This document shows, piece after piece, positions 7,310-15,124 of a stretch of DNA of 17,417 nt. Numbering within the stretch: the stretch's first letter is position 1; each line of letters starts with the position of its first letter. The stretch lies in contig JBLIOB010000067.1 in assembly GCA_047639575.1 (NCBI GenBank), positions 1 through 17,417 on the forward strand, read 5' to 3'. The notes under the pieces are model-generated. The model worked only from the letters and a program-made list of their open reading frames with translations. It was not told the origin of the DNA and made no database searches. The DNA is from JBLIOB01 sp047639575 (GTDB lineage Bacteria > Bacteroidota > Bacteroidia > Flavobacteriales_D > Parvicellaceae). Made by a program: the position numbers and the translations under genes.

Positions 7310-7897
7310 TTAAACTTCTTCAGTTGCAATTTGGAACGACTTTGCTGCTCGCATCATGTTCTTAACTCTAGACAAAGAGAACGTTCCAAAATCGTTACTT
7401 GATATCGTATAATAAGTCCCGTCAATTATTTTTATTAAGGAAAAATGTGAAATCCGCATCCGCTCATTTTCTGGCTTAGCAGAATCTGCCTTCAACTCAT
7501 AGAAATATGTGATTTCATCTTCATCCTCTGTTTCAGGGATGATATTAAAGATATTAGATCGTGCTCTATCTTTTATACTTTCGATCGTTTGAACTTCAGT
7601 TCCCCAATCATCAATCGTAATGCTAAATTTATCATCCAACTTAATTGTCCAGATTACATCTTCCGTGTGTCCAATCATCGGCTTTGCAGTAGTTTTAAGC
7701 GGGAGCATCATTTTAAAAGGCAAATCAATCTTATCCTTTGTGAAATCATACATCGTCATGTCAGAGTAATCATAGTCTTCGGTCTCATTAATAGAATCAA
7801 CTATCGTATCATCTTCTAGCATGACACCTTCCGTATCACCGCATGCGCACAAGACTAACAAGCCTAACGGTACCAATATCTTTAATGTGTTTTTCAT
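7310..7897 (-). CDS. Small lipoprotein of unknown function
   Basis: A 195-residue lipoprotein with signal MKNTLKILVPLG and lipobox LCAC (Cys19). A short acidic linker (residues about 22-55, rich in Asp/Glu) follows. The remainder is a single alpha/beta domain (KIDLPFKMMLP, VIWTIKLDDKFSITIDDWG, YYTISSNDFG), ending with a helix containing RVKNMMRAAKSF. I do not recognise the family. The gene begins 36 bases after the oxidoreductase stop and ends at the bidirectional terminator, so it is probably the last gene of the lysE-type/oxidoreductase unit. A role in the envelope is implied by the anchor; nothing else is supported. Confidence 0.75.
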   Translation of the reverse strand: MKNTLKILVPLGLLVLCACGDTEGVMLEDDTIVDSINETEDYDYSDMTMYDFTKDKIDLPFKMMLPLKTTAKPMIGHTEDVIWTIKLDDKFSITIDDWGTEVQTIESIKDRARSNIFNIIPETEDEDEITYFYELKADSAKPENERMRISHFSLIKIIDGTYYTISSNDFGTFSLSRVKNMMRAAKSFQIATEEV

Positions 7898-7933
7898 TTT
7901 TGCTTCTTGTTGAGTGGTTTAAAAGTAGTACAA

Positions 7934-8962
7934 TTAATTAAATCTTTGAATATCTACTTCTGAATGAATGACATCGTCTGAATCTAAAGAGGCTACCAAT
8001 TGGTCTGCAAAATAGGGCGCGAGCATCACTCCTTTTGCTCCAAGACCATTAAATATTCCAATGTTTTTATATTCTGGGTGCCACCCAACTAATGGTCTTC
8101 TATCTGAAACTGTTGGTCGAATTCCGGCTGTGTGCTTGGTAATTTTAAAAGGCCCTTTATATAACTTTTTAAACTTCTCAAGCACTTGTTCTTTTCCTTC
8201 ATCGGTAGGGTCGTTTGTTTTGTCTTTCCAGCTATAAGTAGACCCCAACACATAATTGTCATCACCAATAGGAAGAATAAAAAAACCTTTATTAAGAAGG
8301 TCCTTGCTATTAATATTGGGTGCATGAATATGCAGTAACTCGCCTTTAGCTGTTTGAAGAGGTAACCAATTAAACAAATTGTTGTCTTGCCCTTCATGCC
8401 CCTGACAGAAAACTATACGCTCATAATTAATCCCTTTATACGTGTTTAATTCGGGAGTAAATAAGTCATAATCAAACTTTTCCTCCAACAAGCAATTAGT
8501 TGATTTTAACTGATCTCTAAATAATGTTAACATATCTTTTAATACAACTCGACCTGCAGATGTAACCCTTCCAAACCCAAAATCATTAATTACATCTTTG
8601 TTTTCATACTGATCTTCTACCGTTCCGAGATATTGGACCTTTCCCAATTCATTGACCCACATCTTGCGATATTCTTCATTGGCAAAAAACTTTAAGATTT
8701 GATGAGGATAAATTAACTCCGCTTTTAGTTTTTCTGAAAATTGATGATAAAAATCTAAAGCTACTGGCAGTATTTCGTCTACCATCCAGCTTTTATTTAC
8801 TCTTTTGAATACAACTGGGTTGTACATTCCGGCTGCCACAACGGAAGAAGCATTTTCAAATCCTTGATCAATAAAATAAACTGATTTTCCTTCTTGTAGA
8901 AATTTCTCACCGAGAACCGTACCTGCTAGGCCTTGGCCAACTATAAGTACATCAAACTGCAT
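7934..8962 (-). CDS. FAD-dependent oxidoreductase (DAO family, ThiO/MnmC-C-like)
   Basis: A 342-residue flavoprotein expected to oxidise an amine or amino-acid-like substrate in the cytoplasm. The N-terminal FAD-binding motif VGQGLAG (Gly9, Gly11, Gly14) and Asp32 at the end of the second strand (YFIDQG) are visible. The segment AAGMYNPVVFKR (43-54) and the C-terminal TAGIRPTVSDRRP (278-290) and NGLGAKGVMLAP (305-316) are typical of the glycine-oxidase/MnmC oxidase branch of the DAO family. MnmC's methyltransferase half is absent, so this is not a full MnmC. The start overlaps the end of the exporter gene by 11 bases, implying co-translation. Substrate cannot be named from sequence. Confidence 0.88.
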   Translation of the reverse strand: MQFDVLIVGQGLAGTVLGEKFLQEGKSVYFIDQGFENASSVVAAGMYNPVVFKRVNKSWMVDEILPVALDFYHQFSEKLKAELIYPHQILKFFANEEYRKMWVNELGKVQYLGTVEDQYENKDVINDFGFGRVTSAGRVVLKDMLTLFRDQLKSTNCLLEEKFDYDLFTPELNTYKGINYERIVFCQGHEGQDNNLFNWLPLQTAKGELLHIHAPNINSKDLLNKGFFILPIGDDNYVLGSTYSWKDKTNDPTDEGKEQVLEKFKKLYKGPFKITKHTAGIRPTVSDRRPLVGWHPEYKNIGIFNGLGAKGVMLAPYFADQLVASLDSDDVIHSEVDIQRFN

Positions 8963-9596
8963 CCGGTAGTTGAATGTCTTTAAAACACATTAAGATGCCT
9001 ATCAAAATAAGAATGCAACCTACGATAATGCTAATGGTTGCCAAGTTCTTTGGCGTGAGTTTTTCCTTTAATTTACTTGCAAAATAGATCTTTACAATGT
9101 CTATAATAAACATGGTTCCTAAACAAATAGAAAAGAAGATGACCACATTAACCCCTTCAATATTTTGGCCTTTGACTTGGTAAGTACAAACAAATAACCA
9201 ATAAGCCAGAACCGCTGGATTCATAGCGTTTAAACCCATCCCTTTAGAAATTAGGCCAATTGGGTTCGGCCTTTTGAGTTCTTTGATGTCTATGTTCTTT
9301 GCTATTTGAGGCGACTTTTTCTTAACGATTGTGTAGATTCCGTAAATGATTATAACTCCCGCTCCAATATATTTTAAGAACTCATATTTCTCTATCCAAA
9401 TGGTAATTTGCTCAGCACTGAAATAGGCAACAAACAGATAAAGAACATCGGCTAATAGTACACCGATATCTATAAGAATGGCATCTCTAGCTCCTCTTCG
9501 AATGCTAGTTTCTAGCAAAACAAAAAACACAGGTCCTATTAAAACACTTAAAATGAGTCCAAGTAATACACTGCTTTTGACTAATTCGAAATTCAC
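8952..9596 (-). CDS. LysE-family (amino-acid-exporter-type) membrane transporter
   Basis: A 214-residue integral membrane protein with about six hydrophobic segments (near 8-28, 42-60, 73-92, 117-137, 148-172, 185-205). The first segment has the family's SVLIGPVFFVLL signature (Gly21-Pro22), and NAMNPAVLAYW (123-133) is the second half's signature. The family exports amino acids or related small molecules across the inner membrane. The start is GTG at 9596: an in-frame TGA lies four codons upstream and no ATG precedes the first membrane segment. A TAnnTTTG element lies 19 bases upstream. It is the first gene of a likely three-gene unit; export of a product or substrate of the overlapping oxidoreductase is a plausible inference only. 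Confidence 0.87.
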   Translation of the reverse strand: MNFELVKSSVLLGLILSVLIGPVFFVLLETSIRRGARDAILIDIGVLLADVLYLFVAYFSAEQITIWIEKYEFLKYIGAGVIIIYGIYTIVKKKSPQIAKNIDIKELKRPNPIGLISKGMGLNAMNPAVLAYWLFVCTYQVKGQNIEGVNVVIFFSICLGTMFIIDIVKIYFASKLKEKLTPKNLATISIIVGCILILIGILMCFKDIQLPDAV

Positions 9597-9614
9597 GTGC
9601 TTAATTCAGGTATT

Positions 9615-9622
9615 CAAAACTA
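9615..9622 (-). promoter_or_regulatory. Candidate -7 promoter element TAGTTTTG for the LysE-type operon
   Basis: The minus strand reads TAGTTTTG (9622-9615), an exact match to the Bacteroidota TAnnTTTG consensus, 18 bases before the GTG start. No clear TTTG element at about 19 bases further upstream was found, so the call rests on the -7 box alone. Confidence 0.4.
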
Positions 9623-9696
9623 CAGATTCCTGTGTCCTTATTGAAATATTTGCTGTTAAACCTTGTCAATAAATTGAAAAATGAAATTGTTCGAAC

Positions 9697-9729
9697 AAAA
9701 AAAGACCCTCTTCTCCCGAAAAAGGTCTT
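9697..9729 (-). terminator. Intrinsic terminator of the small-protein transcript
   Basis: Arms AAGACC (9702-9707) and GGTCTT (9724-9729) with a 16-base loop. On the minus strand the stem runs into seven T (9703-9697). On the plus strand no T-run follows, so it terminates minus-strand transcription coming from the small gene at 9792-9932. The stretch 9623-9696 shows nothing else. Confidence 0.65.
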
Positions 9730-9754
9730 CACGCAGCAAACGAGTATGTTGTTA

Positions 9755-9768
9755 ACCGCTCCCGCGGT
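9755..9768 (-). repeat. GC-rich hairpin in the 3' region of the small-protein transcript
   Basis: ACCGC (9755-9759) and GCGGT (9764-9768) form a perfect 5-base stem with a 4-base loop, in an otherwise AT-rich gap between the 46-codon gene and its terminator. It could protect the 3' end or be part of a small RNA; no known RNA family recognised. Confidence 0.35.
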
Positions 9769-9791
9769 CTGATTGTGTTATCCTAACACCT

Positions 9792-9932
9792 TCAGGATTT
9801 CACACTCACTAATTTTAACTGAATGCTGTTAATGTCGTATAATGTTTGAATGTATGCTTGAACATCTCCTACTTTCATTAGGTTCTTAGCTGTTACTTTC
9901 AATCTTTTTAATTCTTTTTTTAAATCAATCAT
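9792..9932 (-). CDS. Small basic protein, 46 residues, unknown function
   Basis: Reading the minus strand from the ATG at 9932 gives 46 codons and a TGA at 9794-9792. The protein starts MIDLKKELKRLKVTAKNLMK, continues VGDVQAYIQTLYDINSIQLK and ends LVSVKS. It is lysine-rich, has no cysteine and looks like two amphipathic helices around VGD. Evidence that it is real: it fills an otherwise empty 442-base gap between 9597 and 10038, has a plausible composition, and is followed on the same strand by a hairpin and an intrinsic terminator at 9697-9729. A weak terminator lies upstream (10000-10018), which would make it its own transcription unit. I do not recognise the family and no promoter consensus was found. 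Confidence 0.6.
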   Translation of the reverse strand: MIDLKKELKRLKVTAKNLMKVGDVQAYIQTLYDINSIQLKLVSVKS

Positions 9933-9999
9933 TTTCGTCTGTTGTTACGGTTCTGATACTTCTATAACAAACCATGTGCCAAAAATGTTCAACTACTTC

Positions 10000-10018
10000 A
10001 AAAAGCCCAGCCACGGGC
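10000..10018 (-). terminator. Weak intrinsic terminator after the 10039-10296 gene
   Basis: A 4-base GCCC (10005-10008)/GGGC (10015-10018) stem with a 6-base loop, followed on the minus strand by five T (10004-10000). It sits 20 bases past the stop codon of the 85-residue gene. Position is right but the stem is short. Confidence 0.4.
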
Positions 10019-10038
10019 GAATGTCTTTTTTAACTGAA

Positions 10039-10296
10039 TTAAGAAACTAGTCGTTCTGCTAGAATTATTTGATCAATTTTCATTGGTTGACCTAATTCTG
10101 TTACCATTTCAAAGTCGTTATTAGACCTTAATTTAGTTGCATTGAACAAACTAGTAAAATATAAACCTTTACCCGTAGCAGATTCTACCTCCCATAGGAC
10201 ACCATAAATTTCTTGGCCTGATTTAAGTTTAAATCGGCATTCACGATTGTAATATTCTTTTAGATCTCTCTTAGGCATTTTATATGGTAAAGACAT
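10039..10296 (-). CDS. Small SH3/Sm-like beta-barrel protein of unknown function
   Basis: An 85-residue cytoplasmic protein with no signal peptide. After a short N-terminal helix (KRDLKEYYN), the segment CRFKLKSGQEIYGVLWEV (20-37) resembles the first two strands of an Sm/SH3-like barrel, where a strand is followed by a Lys-Ser/Asn-Gly turn and a Gly-Val strand. Later strands are GLYFTSLF and a C-terminal DQIILAERLVS. This fold resemblance is inference from pattern; no RNA-binding residues are identifiable and I do not assign it to Hfq. Starts at 10296 and 10278 are both possible. The 125-base gap to the divergent membrane-protein gene must hold both promoters; on the plus strand TTTTG (10333-10337) lies 20 bases before a weak TAATAGTG. 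Confidence 0.65.
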   Translation of the reverse strand: MSLPYKMPKRDLKEYYNRECRFKLKSGQEIYGVLWEVESATGKGLYFTSLFNATKLRSNNDFEMVTELGQPMKIDQIILAERLVS

Positions 10297-10421
10297 AGTT
10301 ATAACGCTTCAGGGTGCCCGGGGTTTCACACAGTTTTGAACAATTCTCAAAATCTTGTTAATAGTGAGGAGCCAACTAAGGCTAAATAAATCAGTCTAAC
10401 AGTTATATTAGCGCCTAGACT

Positions 10422-11096
10422 ATGGTCCGTCCAATTAATAGAGTTATATTATTTATCATAATCCTTTCAGGGATTTATTCTTTCTATGTGCACAACGACC
10501 TAGACCGTAATGTTCCGTTCAGGGAAATCACGATTCAAATTGTTGCGATTGTCCTTGGGTTTCTTTTCATCTTAAAGATCAATTATAAATGGCAATCTGT
10601 TTTTTACATTAAAAAGAGGAAGAAAGAAATTCTTTATTGTTACGAAGTTGGGAGTGACTTAAAAAAAAGAACGTTTTTATATGAATCTCTGGACATTCTC
10701 ACTTATGGGGTGGTAGGTATTATGCACATCACATATGCTGATCCAGGATTTTATTTGGGTGTGGTGCTTTTAATAGCTGCTTTTGAAGGCTTTCTTTATG
10801 CTATTGTAAATCGAAAGAATTTTAAAATTGGCATAACTTCTAAAGCAATCATACTGGCTACCAATAGGCCTAACATCATTCGATTAAATAAACTTAAAGC
10901 AGTAATCAATAAGAGCGGCAATTACGATTTCCAGCATATTGATGGTAGAGTTGACAAAATAGAACGCCCATGGGTCAAATCTGCTTCAAGGCCTCTATTT
11001 AACGATGTAATTAAAACCTTGACCAAGGAAAAGAAAATATTTTGTGACGATTTTTCAGTTAAGAAAAGTACACAAGCTCAGCAATTAAATAACTAA
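10422..11096 (+). CDS. Membrane protein with PH-like C-terminal domain, unknown function
   Basis: A 224-residue inner-membrane protein. Two hydrophobic segments (about 7-23 and 36-52) are followed by a basic loop (KKRKKEI) and a less certain second pair (about 89-105 and 110-129). Residues about 134-207 are cytoplasmic and have a strand pattern like bacterial PH-like domains: FKIGITSKAIILAT, IIRLNKLKAVINK, DGRVDKIE, then a helix. I recognise no named family and no catalytic residues. It is a single plus-strand gene, divergent from the 85-residue gene, and its stop codon overlaps the convergent DUF4837 gene's stop by 4 bases. Confidence 0.65.
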   Translation: MVRPINRVILFIIILSGIYSFYVHNDLDRNVPFREITIQIVAIVLGFLFILKINYKWQSVFYIKKRKKEILYCYEVGSDLKKRTFLYESLDILTYGVVGIMHITYADPGFYLGVVLLIAAFEGFLYAIVNRKNFKIGITSKAIILATNRPNIIRLNKLKAVINKSGNYDFQHIDGRVDKIERPWVKSASRPLFNDVIKTLTKEKKIFCDDFSVKKSTQAQQLNN

Positions 11097-12202
11097 TTCT
11101 GGCCCTGCTCATTCATTGCATCAAATGTGGCTGAATAAATTACTGCCTCCATCTCATGTAAATGATCTCTTTGGTTTAAGGATGGCGAATAACAATATCC
11201 TTCAACTGTTACTATTCGGCCGTTAGCTTTATCGAAAGTCGTAACACTTACAAATGGTCCTCCCATAAATCCGTTTTTCATGTCAAACAGTCCTTTCATT
11301 TCAATCGCATACTCACCATTAAAGTTGATCTCCTTAATTTCCGGCTGTCTTCCTTCTTCCGTAATAGTGGTTAAATAACTGCCCTTTGTGCCACCTTGTA
11401 CATGTGCTTTTAGCATTTCATTTCTTTTCTCAATTAGAAAATCATATGAAAAAGTACTGTCGTTCGTATAAGGGTAATGATAAACGAAAACACCTTGATG
11501 AAGAACCTTTTTTCCTTCTGGGCCTTGACCCCTAGCTTCCATCCATGCAAAATGCTCTCTATTGTATTGTAAGTTTAACTTGTTCGGTACGATTAAATTA
11601 ATTCCTCTTTCCGATTTTAATTTTCGTTGCGCACTTTTATTTGGTTTATCAACAAATTTTTGATGGAACCGTTCCATTTCCTTCTTTTTGATTTCGTCAA
11701 TGATACCCGGTAACTCTATTTGCATGATTTCCATCACTTTTTCAGAATTCGGACCTTTGAAACTATACAGCAACTGACCTTTTGCCCACTCATCTTTTGA
11801 TCTAACAAGACGAGGCGTTTTATTCTCATTCCGATCGTTTATTTCAACCTTAATAACATTTCTATGCGTCATTCTTGCTTTATCCGCGCTTGCCATTTCA
11901 AATTGGGTAATCGTAAATAGCTGTTCTGGCTCAGTCAGGTGATCTATCTTTTTTGTTAACGCTGAGTTAAGGTATCCTCCTACGGTATCCTTCCATGTTT
12001 TAGAGTCGCAGAACACGTAAATTTCATTGGTTTGTCCTACGGAAACTGGCAGCATCTGTTCTAACGTAAGGGGCTCTCCGCAGCTCGCTAATAAGCTTAA
12101 AGGGAATATTACGAACATTACCAATCTAAGCTTCCAAGTCAACTTCTTGGGAACAACAATGCTCTTGAAGGCTGAACTTGATCTAAAACTTAATTTGCTC
12201 AT
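11093..12202 (-). CDS. DUF4837 family lipoprotein
   Basis: A 369-residue envelope lipoprotein of a Bacteroidota-restricted family of unknown function. The lipobox is LLASC with Cys41; the n-region before it is unusually long (about 25 residues, basic). Start at 12202 is supported by an ATGA overlap with the transglycosylase gene; Met29 would give a short but poor signal. Family features visible are NEIYVFCDSKTWKD near 60-73, the EPEQLFTITQFEM segment near 90-103, HRNVIKVEI, and the C-terminal MGGPFVSVTTFD and VEGYCYSPS. Its place as last gene in a tatA-gatA-transglycosylase unit suggests an envelope role, but that is context only. Its 3' end overlaps the convergent membrane-protein gene by 4 bases and no terminator is visible. 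Confidence 0.85.
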   Translation of the reverse strand: MSKLSFRSSSAFKSIVVPKKLTWKLRLVMFVIFPLSLLASCGEPLTLEQMLPVSVGQTNEIYVFCDSKTWKDTVGGYLNSALTKKIDHLTEPEQLFTITQFEMASADKARMTHRNVIKVEINDRNENKTPRLVRSKDEWAKGQLLYSFKGPNSEKVMEIMQIELPGIIDEIKKKEMERFHQKFVDKPNKSAQRKLKSERGINLIVPNKLNLQYNREHFAWMEARGQGPEGKKVLHQGVFVYHYPYTNDSTFSYDFLIEKRNEMLKAHVQGGTKGSYLTTITEEGRQPEIKEINFNGEYAIEMKGLFDMKNGFMGGPFVSVTTFDKANGRIVTVEGYCYSPSLNQRDHLHEMEAVIYSATFDAMNEQGQN

Positions 12203-13692
12203 TTTGGTATTTTAATTTTTGTTCCTGTCTTAAGGTTATTAAAGTTAAGTGAGCTATTAGACCGTTTTAAGTCTTCTGTAGTCACTCCCTTATAACGCTG
12301 AGCAATGTGCCATAGTGTATCGCCCTTTTTTATTGTGTAATAATAATACGACCCTGGTGTTTTCGGAACTTCTTTTTCAACTGGTTTTTTAGTTGAACTA
12401 GTATGGCTTGAACTGCTCGAAGATCCCTTAGGTGTTTTTTTGTACACCCTTAGTTTCTTTCCTGTTCTCAATTTATCAGATCTCAAATAATTCCACTTTT
12501 TTAAATCTGTAACAGAACAGTGATATTTTTCGGCAATCTTTCCTAAATAGTCCCCGCTTTTTACCGTGTGATATGTTAACACACGATTAACAGGAGTCGT
12601 TGAAGGTAAAGATGATTTTCTTTTGCTTTTTGCATAAATAGAATCTTCATTTTGAATAAAAATTCCAATTTTCATCCGCGGCAACATCAAAACTCGATCT
12701 TCATCTCTGTTCGGAATCATGCCCTGTAAGTACGAAGGATTAAAGAATGTTAAATCTTCGGTAGTGATTTTCAAGTAAGTCTCCAATACTTTAAAATTGA
12801 CTCTTTCGCATACATGTATAGTATCTATTTCGAAAAATTTAGCTCTCGGTTGAACAGGAAATATATTATGCTCCTTATGATAAGTCATAGCATATGCACA
12901 ACCTAAGAATGCAGGCACATAATTCTGAGTTTCTTTTGGTAAAAATTCTTTTACCTCCCAAAAGTTGGTTGCTCCATTGCTTCTTCTAATCGCCTTATTT
13001 ACATTTCCTGCTCCGCAATTGTAAGAAGCGAGAGCTAATTGCCAATCTTCATAGATCTCATAAGCATCCCTAAGGTATCTACACGCAGCATCTGTCGATT
13101 TATAGAGGTCACTACGTTCATCTATATACGAGCTAACTTCAAGTCCTCGGCCTTCAGCAGTTCTAGGCATAAATTGCCATAAACCACTCGCGCCCATATG
13201 AGAACGTGCTTTTGCATTTAAAGCCGATTCTATTATTGGCAAATATTTCAATTCCTCAGGCAATTGGTATTTCGCGATAATTTCTTCAAATACTGGAAAG
13301 TACAACGCAGACGCGCCTAGCATTCTGGCAGTTAATCTTCTCTTCTTCTGCGCGTACAACTTCGCATATGCTATTGTCTGACGGTGTGCAGAAAATGGAA
13401 TTGGAGAGTTTTCACTCATCACTCTCAATCGATCAATGATTATTGAGTCTTCTGGTAACGGAATTTCATTTGTACTGTAATGGTATATGTTAAGGAGCGC
13501 TGTATCCGTAATGAAGTCGTCATTATCAAAGTAGTAAGCCAAAAAAGTACTATCCAGCATTTTGGCAATAGGATCGTCTAAACGAATTAGGACGGTATCT
13601 GTGCCTTTAGTTGTATTAGTTAAGACAGTATCATATTGCCCCCAAAGCAAAGTGCTTTGCAGCAAAAGACATATGATGATGATCTGTTTCAT
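12199..13692 (-). CDS. MltD-type membrane-bound lytic transglycosylase with LysM repeats
   Basis: Cleaves the glycan strands of peptidoglycan between MurNAc and GlcNAc with formation of 1,6-anhydro-MurNAc, in the periplasm. The protein has 497 residues. Residues 1-18 are a signal peptide. The goose-lysozyme-like SLT domain spans about 132-280, with catalytic Glu155 in PIIESALNAKA, then GASGLWQFMP (167-176) and LASYNCGAGNV (221-231). Two LysM domains lie at about 374-417 and 451-496, separated by a Ser/Lys/Pro-rich linker; a degenerate LysM-like stretch is at about 290-338. Start at 13692 is chosen because it opens directly with the signal peptide and lies 4 bases after gatA; the in-frame start at 13773 would run back into gatA. 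The end overlaps the DUF4837 start by 4 bases (ATGA). Confidence 0.92.
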   Translation of the reverse strand: MKQIIIICLLLQSTLLWGQYDTVLTNTTKGTDTVLIRLDDPIAKMLDSTFLAYYFDNDDFITDTALLNIYHYSTNEIPLPEDSIIIDRLRVMSENSPIPFSAHRQTIAYAKLYAQKKRRLTARMLGASALYFPVFEEIIAKYQLPEELKYLPIIESALNAKARSHMGASGLWQFMPRTAEGRGLEVSSYIDERSDLYKSTDAACRYLRDAYEIYEDWQLALASYNCGAGNVNKAIRRSNGATNFWEVKEFLPKETQNYVPAFLGCAYAMTYHKEHNIFPVQPRAKFFEIDTIHVCERVNFKVLETYLKITTEDLTFFNPSYLQGMIPNRDEDRVLMLPRMKIGIFIQNEDSIYAKSKRKSSLPSTTPVNRVLTYHTVKSGDYLGKIAEKYHCSVTDLKKWNYLRSDKLRTGKKLRVYKKTPKGSSSSSSHTSSTKKPVEKEVPKTPGSYYYYTIKKGDTLWHIAQRYKGVTTEDLKRSNSSLNFNNLKTGTKIKIPK

Positions 13693-13696
13693 TGAA

Positions 13697-15115
13697 TTAA
13701 TTCTGGCTAATGGAAGCTGCAAAGGCCAACATTGGTCCTTCTTCAAATTCATCTGCCATGACTTGTACACCAAATGGCAGACCGTTTGAGTGCACCCCTC
13801 TTGGTATACTTACGGCTGGGATACCTGTAAGGTTAGCCTGAACCGTAAAAATATCTTGTAGATACATTTGAATTGGATCACTAACTGCTCCTATTTTAAA
13901 AGCAGTTGAAGGACAAGTTGGAGTTAAAATGAAGTTATATTCCTTAAAAATATCCTTCGTTTTGTTCTTCAATACTCTTCTAATTTTTTGTGCTTTTGAA
14001 TAGTATGCATCATAGAAGCCTGCACTGAGAACAAAGGTTCCAAGCATAATTCTCCGCTGCACTTCTTCTCCAAAACCTTCAGACCTGGACAAAACATAAG
14101 TACTATCTACATCAGAAGCTAACTCAGATCGATGACCATAGTGGATTCCATCAAATCTGGCGAGGTTACCAGATGCTTCGGCTGTGGTTAAAACGTAATA
14201 AGTTGGAACCATATATTCGACATATGGAAAATCTACAGGTTCAACCGTGTGCCCTTTCGATTTTAAGTCTTCGATCAATGCTAACATGTGATCTTTAATC
14301 TCCGGGTCTAGCCCTTCATTTTCCAAGCATTGTTTGATATACCCAATCTTTTTTGGCGACCTATCCTCCAATGATTCTGTATAAGCTCCAACGGCCTTTT
14401 TCGATGTTGTTGTATCAAAATCATCAGTTCCTGAAACTACCTCCAACAGTAAAGCAGCATCCTCAATGGTTTTTGTGAATGGTGAAATCTGATCGAATGA
14501 AGAGGCAAATGCGATTAAACCGTGACGAGAAATTCTACCATAGGTCGGCTTTACGCCTACCAATCCACAAAATGAAGCGGGCTGTCTAACAGAACCTCCG
14601 GTTTCCGAACCGAAACTAGCTAAACATAATCCAGCTTGAACAGCTACCGCGGAGCCTCCTGAAGATCCTCCCGGAACGTAATCGTTGTTGGCAGCGTTTA
14701 GAACATTTCCATAAGCTGAGTTTTCATTGGAACTACCCATAGCAAACTCATCGCAATTTAATCTTCCGATGATAATCGCATCCTCTTTCAGTAATCGTTC
14801 CGTAACGGTAGAACTAAATACAGATTCGAATCCTTCAAGGATCTTAGAAGAAGCAGAAACTTTATGCCCTTTGTAACAGATGTTATCTTTAAGGCCGATC
14901 ACAGCTCCAGCCAATCTACCAGCTGTGCCAGCACCAATCTTTTGGTCGACTTCCTTCGCTTTTGCCAAAGCAGAATCGTTAAACACTTCTAAAAAAGCAT
15001 TTAAATGACTATTTGCATGAATTTTTTGAATGTATTGCTCAACAAGTTGAACACAGGTTATTGCTCCTGAATTTAAGTCGGTTGTGACCTCCTTTAGAGC
15101 AACGTAATCTTTCAA
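13697..15115 (-). CDS. gatA: Asp-tRNA(Asn)/Glu-tRNA(Gln) amidotransferase subunit A
   Basis: The glutaminase subunit of GatCAB, which releases ammonia from glutamine to convert misacylated Glu-tRNA(Gln) or Asp-tRNA(Asn). The 472-residue length is slightly below the usual 480-490. The amidase-signature triad is present: Lys76 (GLKDNI), cis-Ser151 (PGGSSGGSA) and Ser175 (ETGGSVR). The flanking segments GVKPTYGRISRHGL and the late GLPFGVQVMA are GatA-typical, which argues against a generic amidase. The start is TTG at 15115: an in-frame TAA lies four codons upstream and no ATG is available before the conserved N-terminus. Gap to tatA is 9 bases and to the transglycosylase 4 bases. gatB and gatC are not in this window. 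Confidence 0.95.
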   Translation of the reverse strand: MKDYVALKEVTTDLNSGAITCVQLVEQYIQKIHANSHLNAFLEVFNDSALAKAKEVDQKIGAGTAGRLAGAVIGLKDNICYKGHKVSASSKILEGFESVFSSTVTERLLKEDAIIIGRLNCDEFAMGSSNENSAYGNVLNAANNDYVPGGSSGGSAVAVQAGLCLASFGSETGGSVRQPASFCGLVGVKPTYGRISRHGLIAFASSFDQISPFTKTIEDAALLLEVVSGTDDFDTTTSKKAVGAYTESLEDRSPKKIGYIKQCLENEGLDPEIKDHMLALIEDLKSKGHTVEPVDFPYVEYMVPTYYVLTTAEASGNLARFDGIHYGHRSELASDVDSTYVLSRSEGFGEEVQRRIMLGTFVLSAGFYDAYYSKAQKIRRVLKNKTKDIFKEYNFILTPTCPSTAFKIGAVSDPIQMYLQDIFTVQANLTGIPAVSIPRGVHSNGLPFGVQVMADEFEEGPMLAFAASISQN

Positions 15116-15124
15116 TGGAATTGC

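Noticed and set aside
13693..13773. Upstream start for the lytic transglycosylase
   Set aside because: It would read through the end of gatA in another frame and bury the signal peptide that begins at 13692.
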